The position numbers and the translations under genes were made by a program. Shown here one piece after another: positions 7,752 through 15,713 of a stretch of 33,041 nucleotides of DNA. Origin of the DNA: Nocardia brevicatena NBRC 12119 (GTDB lineage: Bacteria; Actinomycetota; Actinomycetes; Mycobacteriales; Mycobacteriaceae); NCBI RefSeq assembly GCF_000308495.1, contig NZ_BAFU01000236.1:1-33041 (forward strand), read 5' to 3'. Below the pieces are notes generated by a model, which was not told the origin of the DNA, did no database searches, and saw only the letters and a list, made by a program, of their open reading frames with translations. Each line of letters opens with the position of its first letter. Within the stretch, counting starts at the first letter, position 1.

Positions 7752-8171
7752 ATGAAGTACATGCTGATCATGCGCGCCACCGACGAGGCCTACGCGTCCA
7801 TGGGCGCGGTCGACTTCACCGAGATGCTCGAAACCATGGGCAAGTTCAACGACGAGATGATCCGCGCGGGTGTGCTGCTGGCCACCGAGGGGCTCGAGGA
7901 CCCCAGTGAGAGTGTGGTCGTCGACTACTCCTCCGAACAGCCCGTGGTTACCGACGGCCCTTACGGCGAAACCAAGGAACTGTTCGGCGGGTTCTACATC
8001 CTCAACGTGGCTTCCAAGGAAGAGGCCATCGAATGGGCCAAGCGCATGCCCGCCGCCGGGCCCGGATTCAAGACCGAGATCCGCCGCGTCCCCGCGATCG
8101 ACGAATTTCCACAGGACAATATTTGGGTCCAGAAGGAACGGGCGTGGCGCGAAGCCACCGGTCAGCTCTGA
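7752..8171 (+). CDS. YCII-related (DGPF-motif) protein
   Basis: A 139-residue protein of the YCII/DGPF family, a small ferredoxin-like alpha+beta fold. It opens MKYMLIMRAT and carries the family block DGPYGETKELFGGF (residues 68-81), then the helix SKEEAIEWAKRMPA. A strong ribosome site, AGGAGA (7741-7746), fixes the ATG at 7752. It is the first gene of an operon, 15 bp ahead of an ECF42 sigma factor. DGPF proteins are the standard genomic partners of ECF42 sigmas, often as their regulon. Biochemical function is not established; YciI relatives have been proposed as enzymes using a conserved His/Asp. The ECF42-like motif upstream predicts expression under control of its own neighbour. Confidence 0.92.
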   Translation: MKYMLIMRATDEAYASMGAVDFTEMLETMGKFNDEMIRAGVLLATEGLEDPSESVVVDYSSEQPVVTDGPYGETKELFGGFYILNVASKEEAIEWAKRMPAAGPGFKTEIRRVPAIDEFPQDNIWVQKERAWREATGQL

Positions 8172-8186
8172 ACGGAGCGACCGACC

Positions 8187-9473
8187 ATGGCCGACCACAC
8201 CGGCCGTGAGGCCGTCGCCGCTGTCTGGCGGATCGAATCGGCACGGATCGTCGGCGCGCTCGCGCGCTACACCGGCGATTTCGCCTTGGCCGAGGATCTC
8301 GCCCAGGAGGCGCTGGCCGAAGCACTCGTGACCTGGCCCCGTGAGGGCACGCCCCGCAACCCCGCAGGTTGGTTGCTCACCGTCGGACGGCGGCGCGCGA
8401 TCGACGCGTTCCGCCGACGTTCGGCCCTCGACGATCGGTACGCCGCCCTCGCCCAGAACCTGGGCGAGGGCGGCGCCCTGTCCGGAAACGAACCGGCCGA
8501 CCCGACGCGCGAGACCGAGGATGTGCTCTGGGATCCGGACCGAATCGACGACGACGTCTTGGCCCTCATGTTCATCGCCTGCCACACCGTGCTGTCGCGG
8601 GAGGCACGGGTAGCGCTCACCCTCCGGGTGATCGGCGGTCTGACCAGCGACGAAATCGCCCGGCTGTTCCTCGTTCCCACGGCCACCGTGCAGGCCCGGA
8701 TCACCCGGGCGAAGAAAACCCTCGCCGCGGCCCGGGTACCCTTCGAGGTGCCGCCGGTGGCGGACCGTCCCGCCCGGCTCGGCTCGGTGCTCAATGTGGT
8801 CTACGTGATCTTCACCGAGGGATCCACCGCAAGCTCCGGTTCCGACCTGATCCGATTCGACCTCACGGGTGAGGCCCAGCGCCTGGCCCGCGTCCTGGCC
8901 CGGTTGGTGCCGAACGAACCCGAAACACACGGCCTGTTGGCGCTGCTCGAGCTCACCGCGGCCCGCTTCCCCGCCCGCACCGGAACCGACGGCGAACCGA
9001 TCCTGCTGGAACACCAGGATCGCCGCCGCTGGGATCGCTCCGCGATCCGCCGGGGCCGCGCCGCCCTGGCCCGCGCGGGACAGGTGGGTCGGGGGCTCGG
9101 CGCCTACGGTCTGCAGGCCGCCATCGCCGAATGTCACGCCGTGGCACCCTCGGTCGAGGAGACGAACTGGGAGCGCATCGTCCTGCTCTACGAGGCCCTC
9201 GGCCGGCTCACGCCGTCACCGGTGGTCGACCTCAATCGCGCGGTGGCGGTGTCCATGGCCCAGGGACCGGCCGCCGCGCTGCCGATCGTGGACGAACTGG
9301 CCACCGGTACAGCGCTGTCGAACTCGCACCTGCTCCCGAGCGTGCGCGGAGAACTGCTCACCCGCCTGGGCCGGTCCGCCGAGGCACGCACCGAACTCGA
9401 ACGGGCGGTTCGGCTGTGCGGTAACGAGCGCGAACGGACGGTGTTGCGACGCAAAATCGCCGCCCTCGGATGA
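8187..9473 (+). CDS. ECF42-family RNA polymerase sigma factor with long C-terminal extension
   Basis: A 428-residue extracytoplasmic-function sigma factor. Region 2 spans about residues 10-80 (ARYTGDFALAEDLAQEALAEAL, then GWLLTVGRRRAIDAFRR for -10 recognition). Region 4 spans about 125-180, with the helix-turn-helix LTSDEIARLFLVPTATVQARITRAKKTL. The remaining ~240 residues, with LGSVLNVVYVIFTEGS, FPARTGTDGEPILLEHQDR and Leu/Ala helical repeats, are the DUF6596/TPR-like extension typical of ECF42. No anti-sigma gene is adjacent, consistent with the family, where the extension itself is thought to control activity. GGAG at about 8174-8177 precedes ATG 8187. It is co-transcribed with the YCII gene. 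Confidence 0.93.
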   Translation: MADHTGREAVAAVWRIESARIVGALARYTGDFALAEDLAQEALAEALVTWPREGTPRNPAGWLLTVGRRRAIDAFRRRSALDDRYAALAQNLGEGGALSGNEPADPTRETEDVLWDPDRIDDDVLALMFIACHTVLSREARVALTLRVIGGLTSDEIARLFLVPTATVQARITRAKKTLAAARVPFEVPPVADRPARLGSVLNVVYVIFTEGSTASSGSDLIRFDLTGEAQRLARVLARLVPNEPETHGLLALLELTAARFPARTGTDGEPILLEHQDRRRWDRSAIRRGRAALARAGQVGRGLGAYGLQAAIAECHAVAPSVEETNWERIVLLYEALGRLTPSPVVDLNRAVAVSMAQGPAAALPIVDELATGTALSNSHLLPSVRGELLTRLGRSAEARTELERAVRLCGNERERTVLRRKIAALG

Positions 9474-9512
9474 TCACATCCGAGACACGACCCGCCGCCG
9501 ACACGCGACCGT

Positions 9513-9527
9513 GGGCCCGGACGGCCC
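9513..9527. terminator. Small hairpin between convergent sigma and LuxR genes
   Basis: GGGCC (9513-9517) and GGCCC (9523-9527) form a 5-bp stem with a 5-nt loop in the 62-bp convergent gap. There is no U-tract. Weak evidence. Confidence 0.25.
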
Positions 9528-9535
9528 TGCGCCGG

Positions 9536-10327
9536 TTACAGCAGTCCCGCCAACCGTGCCGCGTGGACAGCCGCCGTGCGGTTGTGGACGGCGAGTTTAC
9601 GCATCGCGCTGCGCAGATACGTTTTGACCGTTTGTGGGCTGAGCCCGAGCCGGGCGGCGATTTCCACATTGGACGCGCCCACGGCGACGAGCCGCAACGT
9701 CTCGACCTCACGGGGCGCGAGCGTCGTCTCGCCCGCCGCGGCGCTGTGTTCGCCGCCGAGCCGTCGGTGGATGCGGTTCAGGCGGGTCCGCAACACCGGG
9801 TCGTCGGTTTCGCGGATAATGGCGGCGAGTTCGGCCAGCGGATCGGCGGGCTCCGGGTCCGGATGGAGCTTGTCCTCGATATCGTGTCGGAGTTGGTCGG
9901 CGACGATCTCCGCGGTGCGCAGCGCGCGATCGCCGATGGGCCGGTGGTCGCGGACCGCTCCATAGAGCACGGCACGGACCCTGCCGCGCACCGTGACCGG
10001 TACGGCGAAGACCGAGGTGAGTCGTTCCTGCTGGACCACAATGGGGTCGTATTCATGGGTGATATCGGCGGTACGGGCATAGTCGTCGACACGGCGGGGC
10101 ATCCGGTCGCGGAGCACGCCGCCACCCAGGCCGGTTCCGATCCGCACCTGTAGGCCACCCAACCCGGTTCCGTAGGTACCGACCAGCCGGCTGATCACGA
10201 GTCGGTGCGCACCGGAAGACGTCGCGCCGCCGAACACGACGGGCATACCGCTCAGCTTGGCGAGCCGGTGCAATCGCTCGGGTAGCAGGCGATCGACCCA
10301 CGTCCCCACCGCCACATCATCGTCCAT
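9536..10327 (-). CDS. LuxR-family regulator with N-terminal GAF-like domain
   Basis: A 263-residue DNA-binding regulator. Residues ~1-150 look like a GAF-type sensor (GGLQVRIGTGLGGGVLRDRMPRR style turns, then FAVPVTVRGRVRAVLYGAVRD). A helical linker follows (DPLAELAAIIRETDDPVLRTR). The C-terminal LuxR/FixJ helix-turn-helix is LAPREVETLRLVAVGASNVEIAARLGLSPQTVKTYLRSAMRKL, split around residues 205-250. GGGAG five bases before ATG 10327 fixes the start. It is divergent from an acyl-CoA synthetase with a good inverted repeat in the gap, so it probably controls that gene and itself, like other GAF-LuxR regulators of acyl/acetate metabolism. The GAF ligand is unknown. Confidence 0.88.
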   Translation of the reverse strand: MDDDVAVGTWVDRLLPERLHRLAKLSGMPVVFGGATSSGAHRLVISRLVGTYGTGLGGLQVRIGTGLGGGVLRDRMPRRVDDYARTADITHEYDPIVVQQERLTSVFAVPVTVRGRVRAVLYGAVRDHRPIGDRALRTAEIVADQLRHDIEDKLHPDPEPADPLAELAAIIRETDDPVLRTRLNRIHRRLGGEHSAAAGETTLAPREVETLRLVAVGASNVEIAARLGLSPQTVKTYLRSAMRKLAVHNRTAAVHAARLAGLL

Positions 10328-10384
10328 ACATACTCCCGAGCCTCGTGCCGGTGCGGTCCATGGTCGCAGATACCGGGTGTGGCT

Positions 10385-10415
10385 CGATACCCGCTACCCC
10401 CGTGAGTGGGTATCG
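10385..10415. promoter_or_regulatory. Inverted repeat in the LuxR / acyl-CoA synthetase divergent gap
   Basis: CGATACCC (10385-10392) and GGGTATCG (10408-10415) are perfect 8-bp arms. The pairing extends inward by CT/AG after one mismatch, leaving a 9-nt centre. The 31-bp dyad lies midway between the two start codons and is the obvious candidate operator for the GAF-LuxR protein. Confidence 0.6.
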
Positions 10416-10477
10416 GACGGGACCGGTGCCGGCGCACGCTCGAGGTGACAGTGTCGTCGGGAGATCAGGGAGACATC

Positions 10478-12169
10478 GTGGACGTGACCGGCGCGTACCG
10501 GACGAGTCGAGACCAGTTGCTGGCATTGCGCGGCGACCACGCGCGCGCGGTCGCCGAATTCCAGTGGCCGGAACTGGGCGAACGGTTCAACTGGGCCGTG
10601 GACTGGTTCGACGCGATCGGCCGGGGCAACGACCGGCCGGCATTGGCGATCGTCGAGGAGGACGGTTCCGCGTGCCGGCGCAGTTTCGCGGAGATGGCCA
10701 TCGCCTCCGACCGACTCGCCGCCTGGCTGGCGGCGCGGGGTGTGCGCCGCGGGGACCCGGTGATCCTCATGCTGGGCAACCAGGTCGAGCTGTGGGAATC
10801 AATGCTGGCGATCATGAAGCTCGGCGCGGTGATCATGCCGACCACCACCGCTGTCGGCCCGGCAGATCTGGTCGACCGGATCACCCGTGGGCAGGTACGG
10901 CATGTCATCTGCAATGCCGCCGACACCGGTAAGTTCGCGGAAGTTCCCGGTGACTACGGCCGCATCAGTGTGGGCCCGGCCGCGGGGTGGGCGGATCTGC
11001 GGGAGGCGGCATCCGTCGCCGCCGGCCCGGCGCCGCATCCCGGTACCGCACCGGGCGACCCGCTGCTGTACTACTTCACCTCCGGTACGACGTCACGCCC
11101 GAAGCTGGTGGAGCATACCCAGGTTTCCTACCCGGTCGGCCACCTGACCACCATGTATTTCCTCGGACTGCGTCCGGGAGACGTGCACCTGAACATCTCC
11201 TCGCCCGGCTGGGCCAAGCACGCCTGGTCGTGTCTGTTCGCGCCGTGGATCGCCGAAGCCACCATCCTGGTCTGCAACTACCGCCGATTCGACGCGGCGA
11301 CACTGCTCGAGCGGTTGCGGGAATGGGAGGTTTCCACATTCTGTGCCCCGCCGACGGTGTGGCGAATGCTGATCAACGCCGATCTCGGGCAGCGGCCGCC
11401 GGCGTTACGGGAAGCGGTGGGGGCGGGTGAACCGCTGAATCCCGAGGTGATCGAACAGGTCCGGCGCGCCTGGGGGTTGACGATCCGCGATGGGTTCGGA
11501 CAGACCGAGACCACCGCGCAGGTCGGCAATACGCCCGGTTCCGAGGTCCGCGCCGGGTCGATGGGCCGCGCGCTGCCCGGTGTGCCGGTCGTACTGGTCG
11601 ATCCCGTCACCAGGGAGCCGGTCACCGGCCCCGGCGAGGGCGAGATCTGCCTCGACCTCGCGCGGCGACCGCTTCCGCTGATGACCGGCTACCGCGGCGA
11701 CCCGGAACGCAATGCCGCCGCGACGGCCGGCGGCTTCTACCACACCGGCGACGTCGCCAGTATCGATTCCGACGGCTACATCACCTATATCGGCCGTACC
11801 GACGATGTCTTCAAGGCCAGCGACTATAAGATCAGCCCGTTCGAGCTCGAGTCGGTGCTCATCGAGCATCCCGCCGTGGCCGAGGCGGCCGTTGTCCCCG
11901 CACCCGATCCCGTACGGCTGGCGGTACCCAAGGCCTATATCGCGCTCGCTCCCGGCCATGAACCCGACAAGAACACGGCGGCGTCGATTCTGCGGTACGC
12001 GCGGGAACATCTCGCTCCCTATCAGCGCGTGCGCCGCCTCGAATTCTTCGAGCTGCCCAAGACCATCTCCGGAAAGATCCGCCGCGTCGAGCTCCGCGCC
12101 CGCGAGAACGCCGGCGACGGCCAGGCGACCGAATGGCGCGACGAACAATTCCCCGAACTCCGGAGCTGA
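10478..12169 (+). CDS. AMP-binding acyl-CoA synthetase (ACSM/acetyl-CoA synthetase-like)
   Basis: A 563-residue adenylate-forming ligase that activates a carboxylic acid to acyl-AMP, then to acyl-CoA. Core motifs are in order: phosphate loop YYFTSGTTSRPKLVEHT (residues ~198-214), DGFGQTETTAQVGN (A5), YHTGDVASIDSDGYITYIGRTDD (A7/A8), and the C-terminal catalytic lysine in PKTISGKIRRVELR (A10). The YKISPFELESVL hinge and overall layout resemble medium-chain/benzoate-type ACSM and acetyl-CoA synthetase-like enzymes more than long-chain FadD. AGGGAGA just upstream supports GTG 10478; GTG 10451, behind GAGG, is a close alternative. It is divergent from a GAF-LuxR regulator sharing a palindromic gap. 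Substrate not predictable. Confidence 0.92.
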   Translation: MDVTGAYRTSRDQLLALRGDHARAVAEFQWPELGERFNWAVDWFDAIGRGNDRPALAIVEEDGSACRRSFAEMAIASDRLAAWLAARGVRRGDPVILMLGNQVELWESMLAIMKLGAVIMPTTTAVGPADLVDRITRGQVRHVICNAADTGKFAEVPGDYGRISVGPAAGWADLREAASVAAGPAPHPGTAPGDPLLYYFTSGTTSRPKLVEHTQVSYPVGHLTTMYFLGLRPGDVHLNISSPGWAKHAWSCLFAPWIAEATILVCNYRRFDAATLLERLREWEVSTFCAPPTVWRMLINADLGQRPPALREAVGAGEPLNPEVIEQVRRAWGLTIRDGFGQTETTAQVGNTPGSEVRAGSMGRALPGVPVVLVDPVTREPVTGPGEGEICLDLARRPLPLMTGYRGDPERNAAATAGGFYHTGDVASIDSDGYITYIGRTDDVFKASDYKISPFELESVLIEHPAVAEAAVVPAPDPVRLAVPKAYIALAPGHEPDKNTAASILRYAREHLAPYQRVRRLEFFELPKTISGKIRRVELRARENAGDGQATEWRDEQFPELRS

Positions 12170-12188
12170 GGAACCATCCGCCCGGTGC

Positions 12189-12983
12189 CTATCGGCGGTT
12201 GTGTGCTCGGTCGCGCAAAATCCGCGCCGTCTGTTCATCACCCGGCAGAAACGCCTCGAGGTGCAGTTCGGCGAGGGTGATATCGACCGCCGTGGTGAAC
12301 GAGGTGATCGTGGTGATCAGCCGCAGCTCACCCGCAGGGCCGCGTAGTCGCAGCGGCACAGCGAAGCCGAGATGATCCGAGCCGAGTTCGGCGGGCGGCA
12401 GGTAGCTTTCGAGTTCGGCAACCAGATCGTCCAAGGCCGGGTCCGGGCTGCGCACGGCCCGGACCCGCAGCCCCTCGGTGATATGCCGCCCCCATTCCGG
12501 CAGGTTCACCACCCGAGGCGCGAGCCCTTCAGGGTGCAATGCCAACCGCAGCACATTGATCGGCGGCTCCAGCAACCACGGCGCCACACCCTCGGTGATC
12601 ACCGCGAAAGCGGCGTTGGCGGTCAGCAGGACACCGTAGGGCCGGACGACGACCGCCGGATACGGCAGGTGACCGTCGAGGACGGTGTCCAGCGCGGCGC
12701 GCACCGGCGCCAGTTCCGCTGTATCGAAACCCGATTCGGGAAACACGGGAGCGTATCCGGCGGCGAGCAGCAGTCGGTTGCGTTCCCGCAGAGAAAGCTC
12801 GAGCGATTCGGCCAATCGCGCCACCATCGCACGTCCCGGCCGGGACCGGCCCTGTTCCAGGAAGCTGAGATGCCGCTGCGTGGTATCGGCTCGGAGGGCG
12901 AGATCGAGCTGACTCACCCGACGCAGGATCCGCCAATGTTTCAGCTCCCGGGCGAGCCCCGTAGGCTCCACTGCCATTGTCAT
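12189..12983 (-). CDS. XRE-family regulator with MmyB-like ligand-binding domain
   Basis: A 264-residue regulator. Residues ~10-70 are an XRE helix-turn-helix (LKHWRILRRVSQLDLALRAD, then TQRHLSFLEQGRSRPGR). From about residue 90 the MmyB-like domain follows (LDGHLPYPAVVVRPYGVLLTAN, INVLRLALHPEGLAPRVVNL, AVPLRLRGPAGELRLITT), a PAS-like pocket that may bind fatty acids or other hydrophobic ligands. The start is ATG 12983 or 12977. A GATACT box 6 nt upstream of 12983 suggests a leaderless transcript. Such regulators usually sit divergent to the gene they control, here a SnoaL-like protein 87 bp away. The signal is unknown. Confidence 0.9.
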   Translation of the reverse strand: MTMAVEPTGLARELKHWRILRRVSQLDLALRADTTQRHLSFLEQGRSRPGRAMVARLAESLELSLRERNRLLLAAGYAPVFPESGFDTAELAPVRAALDTVLDGHLPYPAVVVRPYGVLLTANAAFAVITEGVAPWLLEPPINVLRLALHPEGLAPRVVNLPEWGRHITEGLRVRAVRSPDPALDDLVAELESYLPPAELGSDHLGFAVPLRLRGPAGELRLITTITSFTTAVDITLAELHLEAFLPGDEQTARILRDRAHNRR

Positions 12984-13070
12984 CCGGGCAGTATCCGGCC
13001 GCGGATATCGTCTCCGCCATTCCCTGCGGGGAATCGCTCCCGCGCACTCCGCCGGCCACACTCTCCTCCC

Positions 13071-13514
13071 ATGAGCAGATACCTCGATGAACAGGCACTG
13101 GCGCGTATGGCCGAACAGTACATCGCGCTGTGGAATGAGCCCGATGCGCAGGCCCGGCGCAAACGAATACGGGAACTGTGGGCGGTGGACAGCGCGCAGG
13201 TGCTGGTCAATGCGCCGCAGGGAATGCGGGAGGCATTGACGAGCCTGGCCGTACCGATCCCCTCGGTGGAGGTGCGGGGACACGACGCGCTGGAGCGGCG
13301 GGTAACGGCGGCCTACGAGTTGTTCGTCGCGCCCGGTGAACACCGGTTCGCGCCGGACGGTCCGGCCGTCCGGTTGACCGATAACCTGGTCGGTCTCGCC
13401 TGGCTGATGGGGGCCGTGGACGATGGATCGGTTGTGGGCGGCGGGTACGACGTCGTCGTCCTGGACGCCGAGGGCCGCATCCGCTGGGACCATCAATATG
13501 TCGGCATCTCGTGA
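13071..13514 (+). CDS. SnoaL/NTF2-like protein
   Basis: A 147-residue cone-shaped NTF2/SnoaL-like protein: an N-terminal helix (ALARMAEQYIALWNEPDAQAR), a short helix LRREL-like IRELWAVD, then beta strands ending VVLDAEGRIRWDHQYVG. Family members include polyketide cyclases, ketosteroid isomerase-like enzymes and carrier-like proteins of unknown role; no catalytic set can be assigned. There is no Shine-Dalgarno before ATG 13071, so the message may be leaderless. It is divergent from an MmyB-like XRE regulator, which is the likely controller. Confidence 0.8.
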   Translation: MSRYLDEQALARMAEQYIALWNEPDAQARRKRIRELWAVDSAQVLVNAPQGMREALTSLAVPIPSVEVRGHDALERRVTAAYELFVAPGEHRFAPDGPAVRLTDNLVGLAWLMGAVDDGSVVGGGYDVVVLDAEGRIRWDHQYVGIS

Positions 13515-13566
13515 CCCTCCGTTCGGCGAGCGGACGGTGATATCCGGGGCGGTTCCGTAAACCGGC

Positions 13567-13572
13567 TAAGCT
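13567..13572 (+). promoter_or_regulatory. -10 box of a putative leaderless transcript ahead of rnz
   Basis: TAAGCT fits the TANNNT consensus and stands 6 nt before ATG 13579, the spacing expected if transcription begins at the A of that ATG. No convincing -35 hexamer is visible, which is usual for actinobacterial promoters of this kind. Confidence 0.4.
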
Positions 13573-13578
13573 CGCCCC

Positions 13579-13626
13579 ATGCCGGCCACCGAGGACGGAT
13601 ATCGCACCGCAGCGGAGGCGTGCTGA
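13579..13626 (+). CDS. 15-codon upstream ORF overlapping the RNase Z start
   Basis: ATG 13579 opens [15 protein letters not shown], whose TGA (13624-13626) shares its last base with the ATG of rnz (TGATG). The geometry suggests that ribosomes loaded at a leaderless ATG reach the rnz start and re-initiate, so the peptide may couple or regulate rnz translation. GGAGG inside it also gives rnz its own ribosome site. The peptide resembles nothing I know. Confidence 0.4.
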   Translation: MPATEDGYRTAAEAC

Positions 13627-14543
13627 TGTCGCAGCGCGAGCTCGTCGTCCTGGGCACCGCGAGTCAGGTCCCCACAAGACAGCGAAACCACAATGGCTAC
13701 CTACTGCGGTGGGGTGGTGAGGGCGTTCTGTTCGACCCGGGCGAGGGCATCCAGCGTCAGATGACGTTCGCCGGTCTGGCCGCGAGCGATATCACTCGGA
13801 TCGCCCTCACCCACTTCCACGGCGACCACTGTCTCGGACTGCCCGGAATCGTGCAGCGCGTCAACCTGGATCGTGTCGCCCACCCGGTGGACATCTACTA
13901 TCCGGCGTCCGGTCAGATGTACTTCGACCGATTGTGCGAGGCCACCCCCTACCACCGGACCGTGGCGCTGCGCCCACGTCCGGTGACCGGTCCCGGCCCG
14001 CTGGACGCGCCCGCCGCACCGTTCGGGATCGAGGCGGTACCGCTCTCGCATCCCATCGATACCTTCGGCTACCGCCTCACCGAGCCCGCCGGCCACCGGA
14101 TGATGCCGCATCGACTCGACGCCCTTGGCGTGCGCGGGCCGCGGATCGGCGAACTCCAGCGGCACGGATCGGTCCGAGTAGACGGGCGCACGGTCACTCT
14201 TGACGAGGTCAGCGAACCGCGGCGCGGCCAGAGCTTCGCATTCGCCATGGACACCCGGATATGCCCCGGCCTGCCGGCATTGGCGTCCGGTGTCGACCTG
14301 CTCGTCATCGAGGCCACCTTCCTCGACGCCGACGCCCATCTCGCCGAGGAGTACGGCCATCTCACCGCGGGGCAGGCCGCCCGCATCGCCGCCGAGGCCG
14401 GGGTGGGCACCCTCGTGCTCACGCATTTCTCCCAGCGCTACCGCACCCTCGAAGCCCACCATGCCGAGGCCGTCCGATACTTCTCGGGCCCCCTCGTCAT
14501 TGCCGAGGACCTGGACCGTATCCCCTTCCCGCCCCGCCCCTGA
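13626..14543 (+). CDS. rnz: Ribonuclease Z (tRNA 3'-processing metallo-beta-lactamase-fold endonuclease)
   Basis: A 305-residue zinc hydrolase that trims the 3' trailer of precursor tRNAs. [23 protein letters not shown] opens the fold, [11 protein letters not shown] is the substrate-binding turn, and [15 protein letters not shown] (HFHGDH at 63-68) is the main metal motif. Later ligands are [24 protein letters not shown], the [11 protein letters not shown] helix and [10 protein letters not shown]. This is the short (ElaC/RNase Z-S) form. ATG 13626 is preferred, since GGAGG (13613-13618 region) gives ~8-nt spacing; GTG 13620 is possible. A 15-codon ORF overlaps its start. It faces a sirtuin gene downstream. 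Confidence 0.93.
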   Translation: MSQRELVVLGTASQVPTRQRNHNGYLLRWGGEGVLFDPGEGIQRQMTFAGLAASDITRIALTHFHGDHCLGLPGIVQRVNLDRVAHPVDIYYPASGQMYFDRLCEATPYHRTVALRPRPVTGPGPLDAPAAPFGIEAVPLSHPIDTFGYRLTEPAGHRMMPHRLDALGVRGPRIGELQRHGSVRVDGRTVTLDEVSEPRRGQSFAFAMDTRICPGLPALASGVDLLVIEATFLDADAHLAEEYGHLTAGQAARIAAEAGVGTLVLTHFSQRYRTLEAHHAEAVRYFSGPLVIAEDLDRIPFPPRP

Positions 14544-14579
14544 CACACGTTCTCCACGAATTAGGGCCGACCGGCAGGC

Positions 14580-14601
14580 GAACCTACCGCCGCGGAGGTT
14601 C
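14580..14601. terminator. Weak hairpin between rnz and the sirtuin gene
   Basis: GAACCT (14580-14585) and AGGTTC (14596-14601) pair around a 10-nt loop, overlapping the sirtuin stop codon in a convergent gap. There is no U-run, so it is only a candidate. Confidence 0.25.
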
Positions 14602-15484
14602 ACGAACAGGATGTTCGAACGCGGACCGCGGCGCGCTCCCGCGTCTGGATCCTGTCCGCGAGCTCGGCGAGCACCTGTGAACATCCGGCGTCCAGCCGGA
14701 GAGTGGCCAGACCGTCACCCCGGGTGGGACCTCGGTTCACGATCGCCACCGCACTGCCGTTGCGGGCCGCGCGGCGAACGAACCGCAGCCCGGACATGAC
14801 GGTGAGCGAGGAGCCCGCGACAAGTAGCGCCTGTGCCGAGTCGACAAGTTCGAACGCCGCCGCGACCCGCTCCTTGGGGACGTTCTCGCCGAAGTAGACG
14901 ATATCGGGTTTGAGCATGCCACCACAGCGATCGCAGTCCACCATGCGAAAACTGTCGGTATCGGCGACCACGGCGTCAGCGTCGGGCGCGACCTCGATGC
15001 CGGTGGCGAGCGCCGCCGTCGCGAAACCCGGGTTCGCCCCCTCCAACCGCTCGGCCAGCGTCATCCGGGAGATCAATGCCGAACAGTCGAGGCAGCGCAC
15101 CCGAGCGTAGGTGCCGTGCAGGTCGATCACCCGACGGCTGCCTGCCTTGGTGTGCAGCAGATCCACGTTCTGGGTGATCACCCCGGCGACGAGTCCGGAC
15201 CGCTCCAGGCGCGCCAGGGCGTGATGCCCCGGATTCGGGCGGGTAGCGTCCATCCGGCGCCAGCCGATATGGTTACGCGCCCAGTAGCGTTGCCGGAAGG
15301 CCGGGTCGCCGATGAACTGCTGGAAGGTCATGGGGTTGCGCGGTGGGGAGTCGGGACCCCGGTAGTCGGGAATACCGCTGTCGGTGGACACTCCGGCCCC
15401 GGTGAGCACCACGACCTGTTTGCCTTCGACCAACTCGACCAACCTGTCGACGGGGTTGTCGCGCTGTAGCGCCGTATCCGCCAT
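14600..15484 (-). CDS. Sir2-family NAD-dependent protein deacetylase (sirtuin)
   Basis: A 294-residue cytoplasmic enzyme removing acyl groups from lysine with NAD+ consumption. Signature elements are all present: NAD loop [19 protein letters not shown] (residues 24-43), TQNVD (104-108), catalytic His in DLHGTYA (H123), four zinc cysteines C131/C134 and C184/C187, then KPDIVYFGE (192-200) and the [11 protein letters not shown] adenine pocket. It looks class II/IV-like with a full zinc ribbon. The R-x-x-Y desuccinylase pair of CobB is not obvious. ATG 15484 starts the conserved part; the longer frame to 15739 adds unrelated sequence. It is divergent from the P1 peptidase, and the targets are unknown. 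Confidence 0.93.
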   Translation of the reverse strand: MADTALQRDNPVDRLVELVEGKQVVVLTGAGVSTDSGIPDYRGPDSPPRNPMTFQQFIGDPAFRQRYWARNHIGWRRMDATRPNPGHHALARLERSGLVAGVITQNVDLLHTKAGSRRVIDLHGTYARVRCLDCSALISRMTLAERLEGANPGFATAALATGIEVAPDADAVVADTDSFRMVDCDRCGGMLKPDIVYFGENVPKERVAAAFELVDSAQALLVAGSSLTVMSGLRFVRRAARNGSAVAIVNRGPTRGDGLATLRLDAGCSQVLAELADRIQTRERAAVRVRTSCS

Positions 15485-15713
15485 TCTCCGAGCGTACGCG
15501 GGAGCCTCGACACAAGATGTCGTCCGCCCCACCCGACCGGCACATTGGCGCGCGAGCATATCCGGGCGGATTCCTCGCGATGGTGGCCTCCGAGGCGGGC
15601 AACGCGCCGAGGCGGCGGAACTCCACGGTGCGGACCCGGCCGGTCCGGCGTGGCGGAGAGTCCCCCCTACCACGAGAATGACGAGGCACCCACGGCGCGA
15701 AGGGAGTTGGTCG

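Noticed and set aside
7578-9137. Minus-strand 519-codon frame opposite the YCII and sigma genes
   Set aside because: Antisense to two confident genes; Gly/Asp/His-rich shadow without family resemblance.
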